From: JACCZX01 sp963710675
Lineage (GTDB): Bacteria > Pseudomonadota > Gammaproteobacteria > Burkholderiales > Burkholderiaceae_F
Direction of reading: 5' to 3'
Assembly (NCBI GenBank): GCA_963710675.1
Contig: CAVQBE010000027.1
Coordinates: 248,001 to 312,000 of the forward strand
Length of the DNA: 64,000 nucleotides
The notes under the pieces were generated by a model, which made no database searches, was not told where the DNA came from, and saw only the letters and a list, made by a program, of their open reading frames with translations. Positions 50,628 through 59,958 of the stretch are shown one piece after another. Numbering within the stretch: position 1 is the stretch's first letter; each line of letters opens with the position of its first letter. Made by a program: the position numbers and the translations under genes.

Positions 50628-51389
50628 TTAGACGGCAGCAGCGTCGTTCTGCCGTTCCCAGCGACCACCTTTCAACATTTCAACCGGCCGGAACGTGGCC
50701 TTGTAGGCCATCTTCGGGCTGTCCGAAATCCAGTAGCCGAGATACAAATACGGCAGCGACAACGCCTTGGCTTGCTCGATCTGCCACAGAATGTTGTACG
50801 TGCCGTAGCTCGTAGCGAGCTCATCCGGGTCGAAAAACGTATAAACCGACGACAGCCCGTCGTTCAAGACGTCAATGATCGAAATCATGCGCAGCGTTCC
50901 CACTCCATCAACGCCAGGGGGCGCCGGGTCGCGAAACTCGACGAGCCGAGTGTTGACCTTGCTCTGCAAGAGAAATTGCGAATACTGCTCGCGGCTGTCG
51001 TTATCCATTCCTCCGCCCGCATGCCGCGTCGATTGATAGCGAAGATACAGATCGTAGTGCTCGTGATCGAACGCGAGCGACGCCACGCGCGAAGTTAGCG
51101 TGCGATGTCGCAGCCATGCGCGTCGCTGTGTACGATTGGCTTCGAACTCGGCAACCGGCACACGTACGGGTACGCACGCGCGACAGCCGTCGCAATAGGG
51201 GCGATAGGTAAAGATTCCGCTGCGCCGGAACCCCATCTTGACCAGCTCGCTATACACATCGGCGTTGATCAGATGCGCAGGTGTGGCGACCTGCGAGCGT
51301 GCCTGACGATGCTCGAGATAGCTGCACGGATACGGAGCAGTTGCGTAAAACTGCAACGCCGAAAAGGGCAACTCCTTGAGATTTGCCAC
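50628..51389 (-). CDS. bpt: Aspartate/glutamate leucyltransferase
   Basis: N-end-rule enzyme that puts leucine from Leu-tRNA onto proteins starting with Asp or Glu, marking them for ClpS/ClpAP. The 253-residue protein shows PCSYLEHRQARSQVA, GFRRSGIFTYRPYCDGCRACVPVRVPV (conserved cysteines), LYLRYQSTRHAGGGMD, SVYTFFDPDE, SYGTYNILWQIEQAKAL and YLGYWISDSPKMAYK. Aat, the other bacterial transferase of this pathway, is 38 bp upstream on the same strand. Confidence 0.95.
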   Translation of the reverse strand: MANLKELPFSALQFYATAPYPCSYLEHRQARSQVATPAHLINADVYSELVKMGFRRSGIFTYRPYCDGCRACVPVRVPVAEFEANRTQRRAWLRHRTLTSRVASLAFDHEHYDLYLRYQSTRHAGGGMDNDSREQYSQFLLQSKVNTRLVEFRDPAPPGVDGVGTLRMISIIDVLNDGLSSVYTFFDPDELATSYGTYNILWQIEQAKALSLPYLYLGYWISDSPKMAYKATFRPVEMLKGGRWERQNDAAAV

Positions 51390-51427
51390 GTCAGTATCTA
51401 GAGATCGAAGTCGCTTTCAGAGTCGCT

Positions 51428-52153
51428 TCAGAAGTCCATCAGTAGAGCACTCAGTGACTGCTTCGCGTACGCCGTCCAGTTTATTGGCGCGGCTCGCACT
51501 GCTACGTTCAAGTGACCTGCAAACTCTGCACGCGAAATCTCGCGCGCTCCAAGCGACGCAAGGTGCCGCGTGTTCTGTTGGCAGTCTATCACTCGCACGT
51601 GCTCTTTTCGCATCACGTGCACGAGTACCGCAAGTGAGATCTTCGATGCCTCCGGTGCACGCGAGAACATGGACTCGCCATAGAACATTCGACCCAGTGC
51701 CACACCGTAAAGGCCTCCAGCCAGCCGGCCATCGACCCACGTTTCGACCGAATGCGCCAGTCCGCGTCGGTGCAATTCCATATAGGCATCGACAACGCCA
51801 TCGGTGATCCAAGTGCCGGCATCATCGCCGCGGGGCTCTGCGCACGCCTGAATCACAGCATCGAAGTCAGCATCTAAGCGAAGCTCGACCGAGACATCGT
51901 GTGCTGCCTTGCGCAAAGTTTTGGCGAAGCTGCGAGAAACCTTGAACTCATCGGTAAACAGCACCATGCGCGGATCCGGCGACCACCATAGAACCGGCTC
52001 TTCGTCCGAATACCACGGAAAAATTCCCTGCGGATACGCGGCCAGCAGACGATCTGCGGTGAGCTCGGCGCTCGCGGCGAGCAGTCCGTTAGGGGTTTGA
52101 AGCGCAGTCGAGACTGGTGGAAACGGCTGGCCAGGCGCGAGCCACGGAATCAT
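51428..52153 (-). CDS. aat: Leucyl/phenylalanyl-tRNA--protein transferase
   Basis: N-end-rule enzyme that adds Leu or Phe to proteins starting with Arg or Lys. It has 241 residues from ATG 52153 (MIPWLAPGQPFPP). Conserved parts are PNGLLAASAELTADRLLAAYPQGIFPWY, PVLWWSPDPRMVLF, GTWITDGVVDAYMELHRRGLAHSVETW and GGLYGVALGRMFYGESMFSRAPEASKISL, then IDCQQNTRHLASLGAREISRAEF. The start overlaps the NUDIX stop by 4 bp. Confidence 0.96.
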   Translation of the reverse strand: MIPWLAPGQPFPPVSTALQTPNGLLAASAELTADRLLAAYPQGIFPWYSDEEPVLWWSPDPRMVLFTDEFKVSRSFAKTLRKAAHDVSVELRLDADFDAVIQACAEPRGDDAGTWITDGVVDAYMELHRRGLAHSVETWVDGRLAGGLYGVALGRMFYGESMFSRAPEASKISLAVLVHVMRKEHVRVIDCQQNTRHLASLGAREISRAEFAGHLNVAVRAAPINWTAYAKQSLSALLMDF

Positions 52154-52707
52154 GCGCGCAGGACATGCGCGGCTGGCGCTGCCGTTATGGCTCGTGTATG
52201 GACGCCAAACTCGCCGCGTGCCCGGTCCGCAAAGAAAAGCTCCAACGTGGTTGATACCGTTCGAAACGCAATTTCCTCCCACGGGACTTCACTCTCGTCA
52301 TACAAACGCACTTCCAGGCTTTCGGTGCCTGCGACGAAACGTGTGTCCAGCAGCTCGGCTCGAAAGAAAATGTGAACCTGCTGCACGTGAGGAACATCGA
52401 TCATTGAAAACAGCGGCCCTAATCTGACTCGAGCACCTGCCTCTTCCAGCGTCTCGCGTATCGCACCGTCGGCCGTGGTCTCATTGGTTTCCATGAATCC
52501 GGCAGGCAGCGTCCATTTGCCAAGGCGTGGTTCGATCGCGCGTTTGCATAACAGAATCTGACCATCCCACGTCGGTATTGTCCCCACGACCGGTCTCGGA
52601 TTGATGTAATGCACCGTGCCGCACTGATCGCAGCAGTCCCGCAAGCGATTGTCGCCAGGCGGAATACGTGAAACAGTCGTGTGACCGCAAGCTGAACAAA
52701 AAGTCAC
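52150..52707 (-). CDS. Zinc-ribbon NUDIX hydrolase
   Basis: NADH-pyrophosphatase-like NUDIX protein. The N-terminus is a zinc ribbon (FCSACGH and RDCCDQCGTVHY). The NUDIX box is GFMETNETTADGAIRETLEEAG, matching GX5EX7REUXEEXGU. I place the start at GTG 52707 (VTFCSACG), giving 185 residues. The ATG at 52731 lies inside the hairpin that ends the upstream gene. It overlaps aat by 4 bp. Substrate (NADH, ADP-ribose or other) is not determined. Confidence 0.88.
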   Translation of the reverse strand: MTFCSACGHTTVSRIPPGDNRLRDCCDQCGTVHYINPRPVVGTIPTWDGQILLCKRAIEPRLGKWTLPAGFMETNETTADGAIRETLEEAGARVRLGPLFSMIDVPHVQQVHIFFRAELLDTRFVAGTESLEVRLYDESEVPWEEIAFRTVSTTLELFFADRARGEFGVHTRAITAAPAAHVLRA

Positions 52708-52717
52708 TGCAGAATAG

Positions 52718-52741
52718 AAAAGGGCGGGCATATGCCCGCCC
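52718..52741 (-). terminator. Terminator of the GlsB-like gene
   Basis: GGGCGGGCAT-ATGCCCGCCC is a perfect 20-bp palindrome. On the minus strand it is followed by TTTTCTATT. It lies about 18 bp after the stop of the GlsB-like gene at 52760. Confidence 0.8.
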
Positions 52742-52759
52742 TTGATACCTTACACGCTC

Positions 52760-53029
52760 TTAGCGCGCGGTACCGCGGCGAAACAGATTAACGATCGCCA
52801 ACAAAATTACAGCGCCCAGCAGCGAGACGACCAATGCGCCCACGCTCAACGAGCCCTGGTTGATAGTGGGAACACCCACCAGGGGAGAGATCAGCCAGCC
52901 GCCGAGCATTGCACCGACGATACCGACAATGATGTTAAGGAAGATGCCCTGCTGCCCATCGGTGCGCATAATCATGCTTGCTACCCAGCCGATCAAACCG
53001 CCGACAACTAACCAGATGATGAAATTCAT
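52760..53029 (-). CDS. GlsB/YeaQ/YmgE family membrane protein
   Basis: A very hydrophobic 89-residue protein with three membrane helices: MNFIIWLVVGGLIGWVASMIM, IFLNIIVGIVGAMLGGWLI and VGALVVSLLGAVILLAIVNL. Glycine-zipper spacing and the RTDGQQG loop are typical of this stress-associated family. ATG 53029 follows a GGGAGAG. Its own terminator lies just downstream, so it is probably monocistronic. Confidence 0.92.
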   Translation of the reverse strand: MNFIIWLVVGGLIGWVASMIMRTDGQQGIFLNIIVGIVGAMLGGWLISPLVGVPTINQGSLSVGALVVSLLGAVILLAIVNLFRRGTAR

Positions 53030-53168
53030 GTTTTTCTCTCCCGGTAAAAGTAAAGTACTGCGCAGAAAGTTTGCCACACCTAACCGGCATTGCCAGCAAA
53101 TCTGACAAACGGCAAGTGCCCGTGACCCACACTGCACGCAAGGATCATTCCAGCTCCGAATCCCTCCT

Positions 53169-53819
53169 ATGGCGCTAACGCAGCTTTGGACTTCGCCGTT
53201 CGGTTTGGCCGGGATTGTTTTTGCATTGCTCGGTGCGCTGCTTTTGTTATCGGGCATTGGTGCGCTGATTCGCCTGCGCCCGCTTAGGTTCGCCTCGCGA
53301 ACACTGATTGGCTTGCTGTTGATAGCTGTCGGCGCGCTTGCAGCAACGATTGCAATCGGCACGCATGGCTACACTGCCTTGACTCGCGAAGACGTTGCTG
53401 CAACCTTGCTTGTGCAGCCTACCGGGCCGCAAAAGTTCTCCGCCACGGTGCGGTATCCGGACTTGAGGGAAGTCAAGTTCGAGCTGACAGGCGATGAGGT
53501 CTACGTCGATGCGCAGATCCTCAAGTGGAAGCCGATTGTCAACATCGTCGGGCTGCACACTGCATATGAGCTTGATCGGATCGCCGGGCGCTACCGCTCG
53601 ATCGACAACGAGCGTTCGGCGGCACGCACTGTATTTTCGCTTTCGCGCGACAAACCGATCGATCTGTTTGATCTGCGCCGGCGTTATACGTTTCTGTCGC
53701 CGCTGCTCGATGCGGAATATGGCTCTGCAAGCTACGTCGCCGTATCACGGCCCGCCGAGATCGAGCTGCGGGTATCCACGACAGGTCTTTTAATGCGCGA
53801 GAAGCAGGCGACGCAGTAA
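53169..53819 (+). CDS. Membrane protein of unknown function (two N-terminal helices)
   Basis: A 216-residue protein. Two hydrophobic segments (GLAGIVFALLGALLLLSGIGAL, and LIGLLLIAVGALAATIAIGT) anchor a larger soluble, beta-rich domain with VQPTGPQKFSATVRYPD, DEVYVDAQILKWKPIVNIVGLHTAYELDRIAGRY and a C-terminal DAEYGSASYV. I recognise a conserved hypothetical type seen in Burkholderiales, but no function. It leads into the DUF2064 gene 4 bp downstream. Confidence 0.75.
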   Translation: MALTQLWTSPFGLAGIVFALLGALLLLSGIGALIRLRPLRFASRTLIGLLLIAVGALAATIAIGTHGYTALTREDVAATLLVQPTGPQKFSATVRYPDLREVKFELTGDEVYVDAQILKWKPIVNIVGLHTAYELDRIAGRYRSIDNERSAARTVFSLSRDKPIDLFDLRRRYTFLSPLLDAEYGSASYVAVSRPAEIELRVSTTGLLMREKQATQ

Positions 53820-53823
53820 CCCG

Positions 53824-54513
53824 ATGCGCCCATGTCTGGCAGTGATGTGCAAGAAGCCCGAACGCGGGAATGTAAAGACCAGGATTGCCGCAGCACTCGG
53901 TGATGATGTTGCTGCCGAGCTTTACCGATGCGCGGTGGCTGACACGCTTGCAATGGCGTCATCGGTTCAGGGCGTGACACACGTTTTGAGCTATGCGCCG
54001 CCAACTTCCGATTCCCGGCGCTACTTCGAGAATGCAGCCCCTGCATTTGCGCTGATTCCGCAGCGAGGCGTAGCGCTGGGCGAGCGGATCGTCAACACGC
54101 TTGCTTCGATTTTTAATGATTACAGTCCCGTTGTATTGATTGGCAGCGACAGTCCCGACTTGCCTTCTGAGCTGATCAATCAGGCATTGCAAGCCCTTCG
54201 CAGTGGCGCGGATGTCGTGCTTGGGCCCGCCCATGATGGCGGCTACTACCTGGTGGGTCTCAATTCGATGTGTTCAAGTTTGTTCGAGCGTATTGATTGG
54301 AGCACTGCCGCCGTGGCTCAGCAGACGCGAGAGCGCGCCGCGGAAGCCGGGCTGAAACTGTTTAGCCTCCCGTGCTGGCACGACCTTGATACTGTCGCTG
54401 ACCTCCGCACGCTGCAGGTGCCGGGCGCGCCGATGACGCGTGCGTATGTTGCAACGTTGAAGACCAAGGAGATCGATGAAAACGAGAGCGGCAGTTGCGT
54501 GGAAAGCCGGTGA
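53824..54513 (+). CDS. DUF2064 (TIGR04282-type) nucleotidyl/glycosyltransferase
   Basis: A 229-residue protein with the GT-A-like fold of the DUF2064/CofC-like group. Visible parts are the nucleotide loop VMCKKPERGNVKTRIAAALG, the acidic metal site VVLIGSDSPDLPSELI and the segment GPAHDGGYYLVGLN, then CWHDLDTVADL. The family is loosely named after arsenosugar synthesis, but its true substrate here is unknown. The last 13 codons overlap the formaldehyde dehydrogenase start. Confidence 0.85.
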   Translation: MRPCLAVMCKKPERGNVKTRIAAALGDDVAAELYRCAVADTLAMASSVQGVTHVLSYAPPTSDSRRYFENAAPAFALIPQRGVALGERIVNTLASIFNDYSPVVLIGSDSPDLPSELINQALQALRSGADVVLGPAHDGGYYLVGLNSMCSSLFERIDWSTAAVAQQTRERAAEAGLKLFSLPCWHDLDTVADLRTLQVPGAPMTRAYVATLKTKEIDENESGSCVESR

Positions 54514-55582
54514 ACCACTAACGATCGAAACGGTAGACCTTGAGCCCCCGCGCGCAGGAGAAGTACTTGTCGAGGTGAAGGCCACCGGTATTTGTCATAC
54601 CGATTACTACACGTTATCGGGCGCTGACCCGGAGGGAATCTTTCCTTCGATACTCGGCCACGAAGGCGCCGGAGTGGTTCTTGAAGTCGGCGCTGGCGTA
54701 ACTACGTTGAAGGCGGGCGATCACGTAATTCCGCTTTACACACCTGAATGTCGGCAGTGCAAGTTTTGTCTGTCGCGCAAGACCAACCTGTGCCAGGCGA
54801 TTCGTTCGACGCAGGGACGTGGTTTGATGCCGGACGGTACGTCCCGATTTTCGATCGACGGCAAGCCGATCCTGCATTACATGGGGACGTCAACGTTTGC
54901 CAACCACACGGTGGTCCCGGCAATCGCACTCGCGAAGATACGAGACGACGCTCCGTTCGATAAGGTCTGCTATATCGGTTGCGGCGTAACGACTGGCGTC
55001 GGCGCGGTACTTTTCACTGCAAAGGTCGAGGCCGGCGCCAACGTCGTCGTGTTTGGACTTGGCGGCATCGGCTTGAATGTCATCCAGGGCGCGAAGATGG
55101 TGGGTGCCGATCGCATCATCGGCATCGATACCAATCCTGCCCGCGAAGCGCTCGGTCGCAAGTTCGGCATGACTCACTTCATCGATCCGAAAAAAGTCGA
55201 AAACGTCGTCGACGCCATCGTGCAGTTGACCGACGGTGGCGCTGATTACAGCTTCGAGTGCATCGGCAACGTAACGACGATGAGACAGGCGCTTGAGTGC
55301 TGCCATAAGGGGTGGGGGCAGAGCATCATCATCGGCGTGGCCGCTGCCGGGCAGGAGATCAGCACGCGTCCGTTCCAGTTGGTGACAGGGCGCGTATGGA
55401 AAGGCAGCGCGTTCGGCGGTGCCCGCGGACGCACCGATGTCCCGCGCATCGTTGACTGGTACATGGAAGGCAAATTGAACATCGACGATCTGATTACGCA
55501 CCATTTGCCCCTGGAACGAATCAACGAAGGCTTCGATCTGATGAAGCGAGGTGAATCGATTCGAAGCGTCGTTGAGTTCTAG
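54476..55582 (+). CDS. frmA: S-(hydroxymethyl)glutathione dehydrogenase (class III ADH)
   Basis: Zinc- and NAD-dependent oxidation of the formaldehyde-glutathione adduct. It has 368 residues. Signatures are the catalytic zinc region KATGICHTDYYTLSG, the LGHEGAGVVLEVGAGV segment, the structural zinc loop PECRQCKFCLSRKTNLC, the class III GCGVTTGVGAV, and the Rossmann motif VFGLGGIGLNVI. AAGGAG precedes the ATG by the proper distance inside the end of the upstream gene. Its partner hydrolase follows 15 bp downstream. Confidence 0.96.
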   Translation: MKTRAAVAWKAGEPLTIETVDLEPPRAGEVLVEVKATGICHTDYYTLSGADPEGIFPSILGHEGAGVVLEVGAGVTTLKAGDHVIPLYTPECRQCKFCLSRKTNLCQAIRSTQGRGLMPDGTSRFSIDGKPILHYMGTSTFANHTVVPAIALAKIRDDAPFDKVCYIGCGVTTGVGAVLFTAKVEAGANVVVFGLGGIGLNVIQGAKMVGADRIIGIDTNPAREALGRKFGMTHFIDPKKVENVVDAIVQLTDGGADYSFECIGNVTTMRQALECCHKGWGQSIIIGVAAAGQEISTRPFQLVTGRVWKGSAFGGARGRTDVPRIVDWYMEGKLNIDDLITHHLPLERINEGFDLMKRGESIRSVVEF

Positions 55583-55597
55583 CGCAAGAGTTTCGAC

Positions 55598-56460
55598 GTG
55601 TCGCAGCTCGAGCTCGTTAGCGAACATGGCTGCTTTGGCGGCCGTCAGTTTTTCTATCGGCACATGTCAGCCGAGATCGGATTGCCAATGCGGTTTGCAT
55701 TGTTCGTGCCGCCGCGCGCATCCGTTGTCCCGCTGCCGTTGCTTATGTTTCTTGCAGGTCTGACGTGCACAGAAGAAACTTTTACGATGAAGGCCGGCGC
55801 GCAGCGACTGGCCGCTGAGCTCGGGATTGCGTTGCTGGTGCCGGATACCAGCCCGCGCGGCGCGGGATTGCCGGGTGAAAGCGACTCGTGGGATTTCGGG
55901 GTCGGCGCAGGTTTCTATCTGGACGCTACGCGCGAGCCATGGGCCAAGCATTGGCGCATGGAAAGCTATTTGATGCGCGAGCTATTGCCGCTCGTGATCG
56001 ACAAGTTGTCGATCGATTCATCGCGCGTTGGTGTCTTTGGCCATTCGATGGGAGGTCACGGCGCGCTGACGCTCGCTTTGCGGCATCGCGATCGCTTCGC
56101 GTCGGTTTCAGCGTTCGCTCCAATTGCGGCTCCGATGCAGGCACCGTGGGGCAAGAAAGCATTCAGTGGCTATTTCGGGGATGACACAGATCGCTGGGAG
56201 CAGCACGATGCAAGCGCGCTGATGAGCCGGCAAGTCGCACCGCCGTTTCCGGATGGACTGCTGATAGATCAGGGCCTGGCCGACCCGTTTTTAAGCGAAC
56301 AGCTGAATCCGCCGGCGTTCGAAGCGGCGTGCCGAAAGGTGAACCAACCGCTAACGCTCCGCTATCACGAAGGCTACGACCATGGCTATTACTTCATTGC
56401 TACGTTCGTCGATGATCATCTGCGCTTTCACCATCGCGCGGCTACCGGCCCAGCTGACTT
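55598..56460 (+). CDS. frmB: S-formylglutathione hydrolase
   Basis: Second step of glutathione-dependent formaldehyde detoxification, releasing formate. It starts with GTG 55598 (SQLELVSEHGCFGGRQ). Esterase-D features are LMFLAGLTCTEETFTMKAGAQRLAAE, PDTSPRGAGLPGESDSWDFGVGAGFYLDAT, the nucleophile in GVFGHSMGGHGAL, and HEGYDHGYYFIATFVDDHL with the catalytic His. The family ends about here. The frame as given stays open to 56650, antisense to the UdgX gene, so I place the real stop at 56455-56462 after a one-base error. Confidence 0.9.
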
Positions 56461-57965
56461 AACGCGCGCAGATCGCGGATGTACCTTGCGGCGATCTGCA
56501 GGTCTTCAACGAATTTGCCGAACTCGGTCTCGCGGCTTTCCGGAAGCACGCGTAACAGATATGAAGGATGCACGGTCACCAGGACCCGCGCGGACGTCGG
56601 AACCTCGTTTGCGTCTCAAGAAGCGTTCCGCGATTCGCAAGGATCGGTAATGGGCGTCCCAGCACCGCGCGCACTGCGGTTGCACCCATCGCGACAATCA
56701 GGGCAGGTTTGATCGTCGCGACCTCGCTCTCGTACCATAGATGACACGCTGCAATCTCAAGCTCGGCGGGCTTCTTGTGCAGACGGCGCTTGCCGCGCAA
56801 TTCGTACTTGAAATGCTTCACTGCATTGGTGACATACACCTCGCCGCGATCGATACCCGGCGGCCGACAGCGCGCGGTCCAGCAGCTGGCCGGCCGGCCC
56901 CACAAACGGCCGGCCAGCGAGATCTTCCTGGTCGCCTGGCTGCTCACCGACGAGCATCAGACGCGCTGATATCGGCCCTTCACCTGGGACCGCTTGCGTC
57001 GCGTATTTCCATAGCGGACAATTGCGGCATTGATCGAGCAGTTTGCGCTGGCGCTCGCCTGCACCGGAATCTGCGCTGGACGAAGGGCCAGGTGAGTGGA
57101 CAGCCGCGTACACGGCTTCTCGCGGCGCTGCCGCCTCGGCAGCAACCATTTGGCCTGCGCGTGTCGGCGCAGCGTAGGCGAGTGGCGTGATCAGCTGCGC
57201 CTCGGGCAATTCGCCCAGAACTTTCTTGGCATGTGTCCTTGCGTCAACTTCAAGTTGACCCGAGCTGGATTGAAAACTGATGCGTAGTACGTGCGCCATA
57301 AATCTTCCGAATGCATCATCCGCCGGTGCGTTTCGACGCGTGGACGCCGTCGCCGCAGAGTCAACTGGTTACCGTCCCAATAGACAGAACGGTCGGGCGT
57401 CAAGAATGGCCCACCGCTGGCCAGCAAATCGCCGCCGAAAAAATTCAGCAGTGGCTTCGACGATATGGTGCTCGGGCTCGTACCACGCAACAAACTGCAC
57501 TCCACTCTGATCGTCGACTTTGCGAAATCGAACATATGCATGCATACGATGTTCGTCGTGTCGCACCTGACGTTCGAGCACCTCAAGCCGCATGACATCC
57601 GGGATCGACATCGAGCTGCAATAACTGGGGCTCGGCTCTGAGTCGAAGCAGAACTGCGTATAGAGTGCTGCAAAGCGATCGGGACTGCGATGCAGGATGA
57701 CCTTGCGGGCAAGCTCAACAAACTCTCGGGGCACTCTGATGTCATCTGTTCGGAGCGCTTCCACTCGACTGCGGTTTCAAGGTCGACAGCGTCGCTCGAG
57801 CAATGAAGTTTCGCCATTGATGCGCCAGTTCACATCACTTGCAGGAATTGCATGTGATGCCAGCCAGCGAGCCTGACGGCGCCACCCGTCAAAATCGATC
57901 TGACTCGCGAGCTCGAGCTGCAGGTTAGACGTGCAGTTCAAGTTGTCGTTTGTTGGACAGGCCAC
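56442..57965 (-). CDS. DUF4130-UdgX fusion, covalent uracil-DNA binding protein (frameshifted)
   Basis: Two-domain DNA repair protein. The N-terminal part (GTG 57965) is DUF4130/TIGR03915-like: IDFDGWRRQARWLASHAIP, FVELARKVILHRSPDRFAALYTQF, HRMHAYVRFRKV, FVAWYEPEHHIVE, FFRRRFAGQRWAIL, SEDLWRTYYASVFNPARVN. The C-terminal part is a family-4-type uracil glycosylase: LMLVGEQPGDQEDLAGRPF, VYVTNAVKHFKYELRGKRR, and VTVHPSYLLRVLPESRE. The loop GKRRLHKKP (His codon 56777-56779) is the UdgX hallmark, whose His bonds covalently to the abasic site. At least four single-base breaks interrupt it; TAG at 56442-56444 is the natural end. It lies 15 bp after the radical SAM gene. Confidence 0.85.
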
Positions 57966-57980
57966 GGGCGGCGGCTGATT

Positions 57981-59184
57981 TCATAGACACGACAGCGCAA
58001 TTCCGGGGCGACAGTCCGGAAGTACAATGAACGGCAACACTTTCTCTATTGACACACGCAGACGTTTCATAGTCGTCGATGCGAATCGCACGGAATCGCC
58101 GCGCGCGAATGATGCGATCGACAGTGTGGCGTCCAAATCCAGGGACGCGAAGCAGCACTTCGCGAGAAGCTCGATTGACGTCAATCGGAAAAAATTCCGG
58201 ATGCGCAAATGCCCAGGCGAGTTTTGGATCGATGTCCATCGCGAGGTGCGGATGCTCGCGAGGCAACAACTCATCGACGCTGAATCCGTAGTGGCGAAGT
58301 AGCCAATCGGACTGATAAAGCCGGTTTTCGCGTTGCAGTGGCGGCGCGGACAGCGGAAGCCGCCTACTCGCATGCTGGAATAGGGCTGAATGCCGAATAG
58401 TAGATGCGGCTCAGTTGATACGAGCCGTACAAATGTGCAGCGAGGTCAATGATCTGCCGGTCATTGGCATCGTCGGCACCTACGATCAATTGGGTGCTCT
58501 GGCCGGTCGCTACAAACGGCGGCGCTGCTGGATTTTTCACAAGCGAGGTGCGGAGCGCGCACACGCCGAGCGTCTTTCGTTTCTTCAATGTGGGTGCGAA
58601 GTTGGCCCATCGCGAGCTTGATCGTCTGCGCATTTTTTTCAGGAGCCAGGGTTTGCAGACTTTCTATTTTGCGGCAGTTCGACGTTGACCGACAGTCGAT
58701 CGGCATAACGTCCCGCCTGCGCGAGCAACTCGGGCGCCGCGTCCGGAATTGTTTTTAGATGAATGTAGCCTCGAAAATCGTGCTCGCTGCGTAACCGGCG
58801 GGCGACTTCAACCAGCTCGCTCATTGTGTGATCCGGGCTCTTAACGATTCCGGAGCTTAAAAACAAGCCTTCGATGTAATTGCGCGCGTAAAAATCGAGT
58901 GTGAGCTTGACGACTTCGTCAACGCTAAAGCGCGCTCTCTGCACGTTTGACGATAACCGGTTGATGCAATACGCGCAGTCATAGATGCACGCGTTCGTCA
59001 ACAGAATCTTTAGCAGCGACACGCAGCGCCCGTCGGGCGTGTAGCTATGACAAATTCCCATGCCTTCGGTGGACCCGATACCCTTGCCACCAATAGAGCT
59101 ACGACGAGCTGCTCCACTTGATGCACACGAGGCGTCGTACTTTGCTGCATCGGCCAAAATCTCGAGCTTCGTCAGTAATTCCAT
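57981..59184 (-). CDS. Putative DNA modification/repair radical SAM protein (frameshifted)
   Basis: Radical SAM protein of the kind found next to UdgX (TIGR03916-like). ATG 59184 begins MELLTKLEILADAAKYDASC. The cluster motif CIYDCAYC (Cys66, Cys70, Cys73) is followed by NYIEGLFLSSGIVKSPDHTM and the substrate region GYIHLKTIPDAAPELLAQAGRYADRLSVN. After frame repair come ESLQTLAPEKNAQTIK, GQSTQLIVGADDANDRQI, LYGSYQLSRIYYSAFSPIP, LYQSDWLLRHYGF and a helix-hairpin-helix (LLRVPGFGRHTVDRII) typical of DNA binding. Natural stop TGA at 57981-57983. About four breaks. It lies 84 bp downstream of lexA and is probably co-transcribed. Confidence 0.85.
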
Positions 59185-59268
59185 GCTACGCAACGAGCCA
59201 CACGAACAATTTCACTGCACGGTGTGCAAGACCGATACCCGGGAACGCGCGGCGACCGCCGCCGATGA

Positions 59269-59922
59269 TTACAACGAGGCTCGAATGACTCCGACCGCGA
59301 TGCCTTCGATTGCAAACGCCTCTCGCTTTAGATCGACAAGGATGGGCTTGTAATCCGGATTCTCTGCGATCAGCTCGGCGCGTGCGCCGCGCAGTTTCAG
59401 GCGCTTGACCGTGACATCGTCCCCTATTCGAGCCACGACCACTTGCCCGGAGCGCGCTTGAGGTTGACGATGCACGGCTAGCCAGTCGCCGTCGAGAATG
59501 CCCGCGTCCCGCATACTCATCCCGCGGACTTCAAGCAGATAATCGGCGTGTGGCTTGAAGGTGGCGGGATCGACCGCTGCGGTGGTCATCACGTTCTCCT
59601 GCGCAAGAATCGGACTTCCCGCAGCAACTTTGCCGATGACTGGCAGTCCACTGTCCTGAGCGGCCAGCATCAACTCGCGCACACTGTCTTTCAACCGAAT
59701 GCCACGCGACGTGCCAGCAACCAGCTCGATCAAGCCTTTCTTCTGCAACGCCTGCAGGTGCTGTTCCGCTGCATTCAGCGAACGAAACCCGAATGCCTGG
59801 GAAATTTCGTCGCGCGTCGGCGGGGCTCCGCTTTCGGTCAGGGTCTGTCGGATGAATTCTAGAATCTCGGTTTGACGCGGAGTAGGGTCTATGGCAGTAA
59901 CGGTCGCTGATCGTGCATTCAT
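59269..59922 (-). CDS. lexA: LexA repressor
   Basis: SOS repressor with self-cleavage. ATG 59922 gives 217 residues. The winged-helix N-domain reads TPRQTEILEFIRQ and TRDEISQAFGFRSLNAAEQHLQALQKKG. The cleavage site is Ala101-Gly102 (VAAGSP). The catalytic dyad is Ser136 (RGMSMRD) and Lys173 (DVTVKRLKL). AGGAG precedes the ATG, and a perfect SOS box lies 20 bp further upstream, so the gene represses itself. The radical SAM and UdgX genes follow on the same strand. Confidence 0.97.
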   Translation of the reverse strand: MNARSATVTAIDPTPRQTEILEFIRQTLTESGAPPTRDEISQAFGFRSLNAAEQHLQALQKKGLIELVAGTSRGIRLKDSVRELMLAAQDSGLPVIGKVAAGSPILAQENVMTTAAVDPATFKPHADYLLEVRGMSMRDAGILDGDWLAVHRQPQARSGQVVVARIGDDVTVKRLKLRGARAELIAENPDYKPILVDLKREAFAIEGIAVGVIRASL

Positions 59923-59942
59923 GGTGCTCTCCTGAGACGATA

Positions 59943-59958
59943 CTGTTAATGTATACAG
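59943..59958 (-). promoter_or_regulatory. SOS box (LexA operator) of lexA
   Basis: CTGTTAATGTATACAG matches the consensus CTGT-N8-ACAG exactly, with an AT-rich alternating centre. It lies 20 bp upstream of the lexA start codon. No second SOS box was seen before the radical SAM gene or scpB. Confidence 0.9.

Noticed and set aside
56463..56650. C-terminal extension of S-formylglutathione hydrolase
   Set aside because: The extra 60 residues are unlike the family and run antisense to the end of the UdgX gene. A small 3' frame error is simpler.
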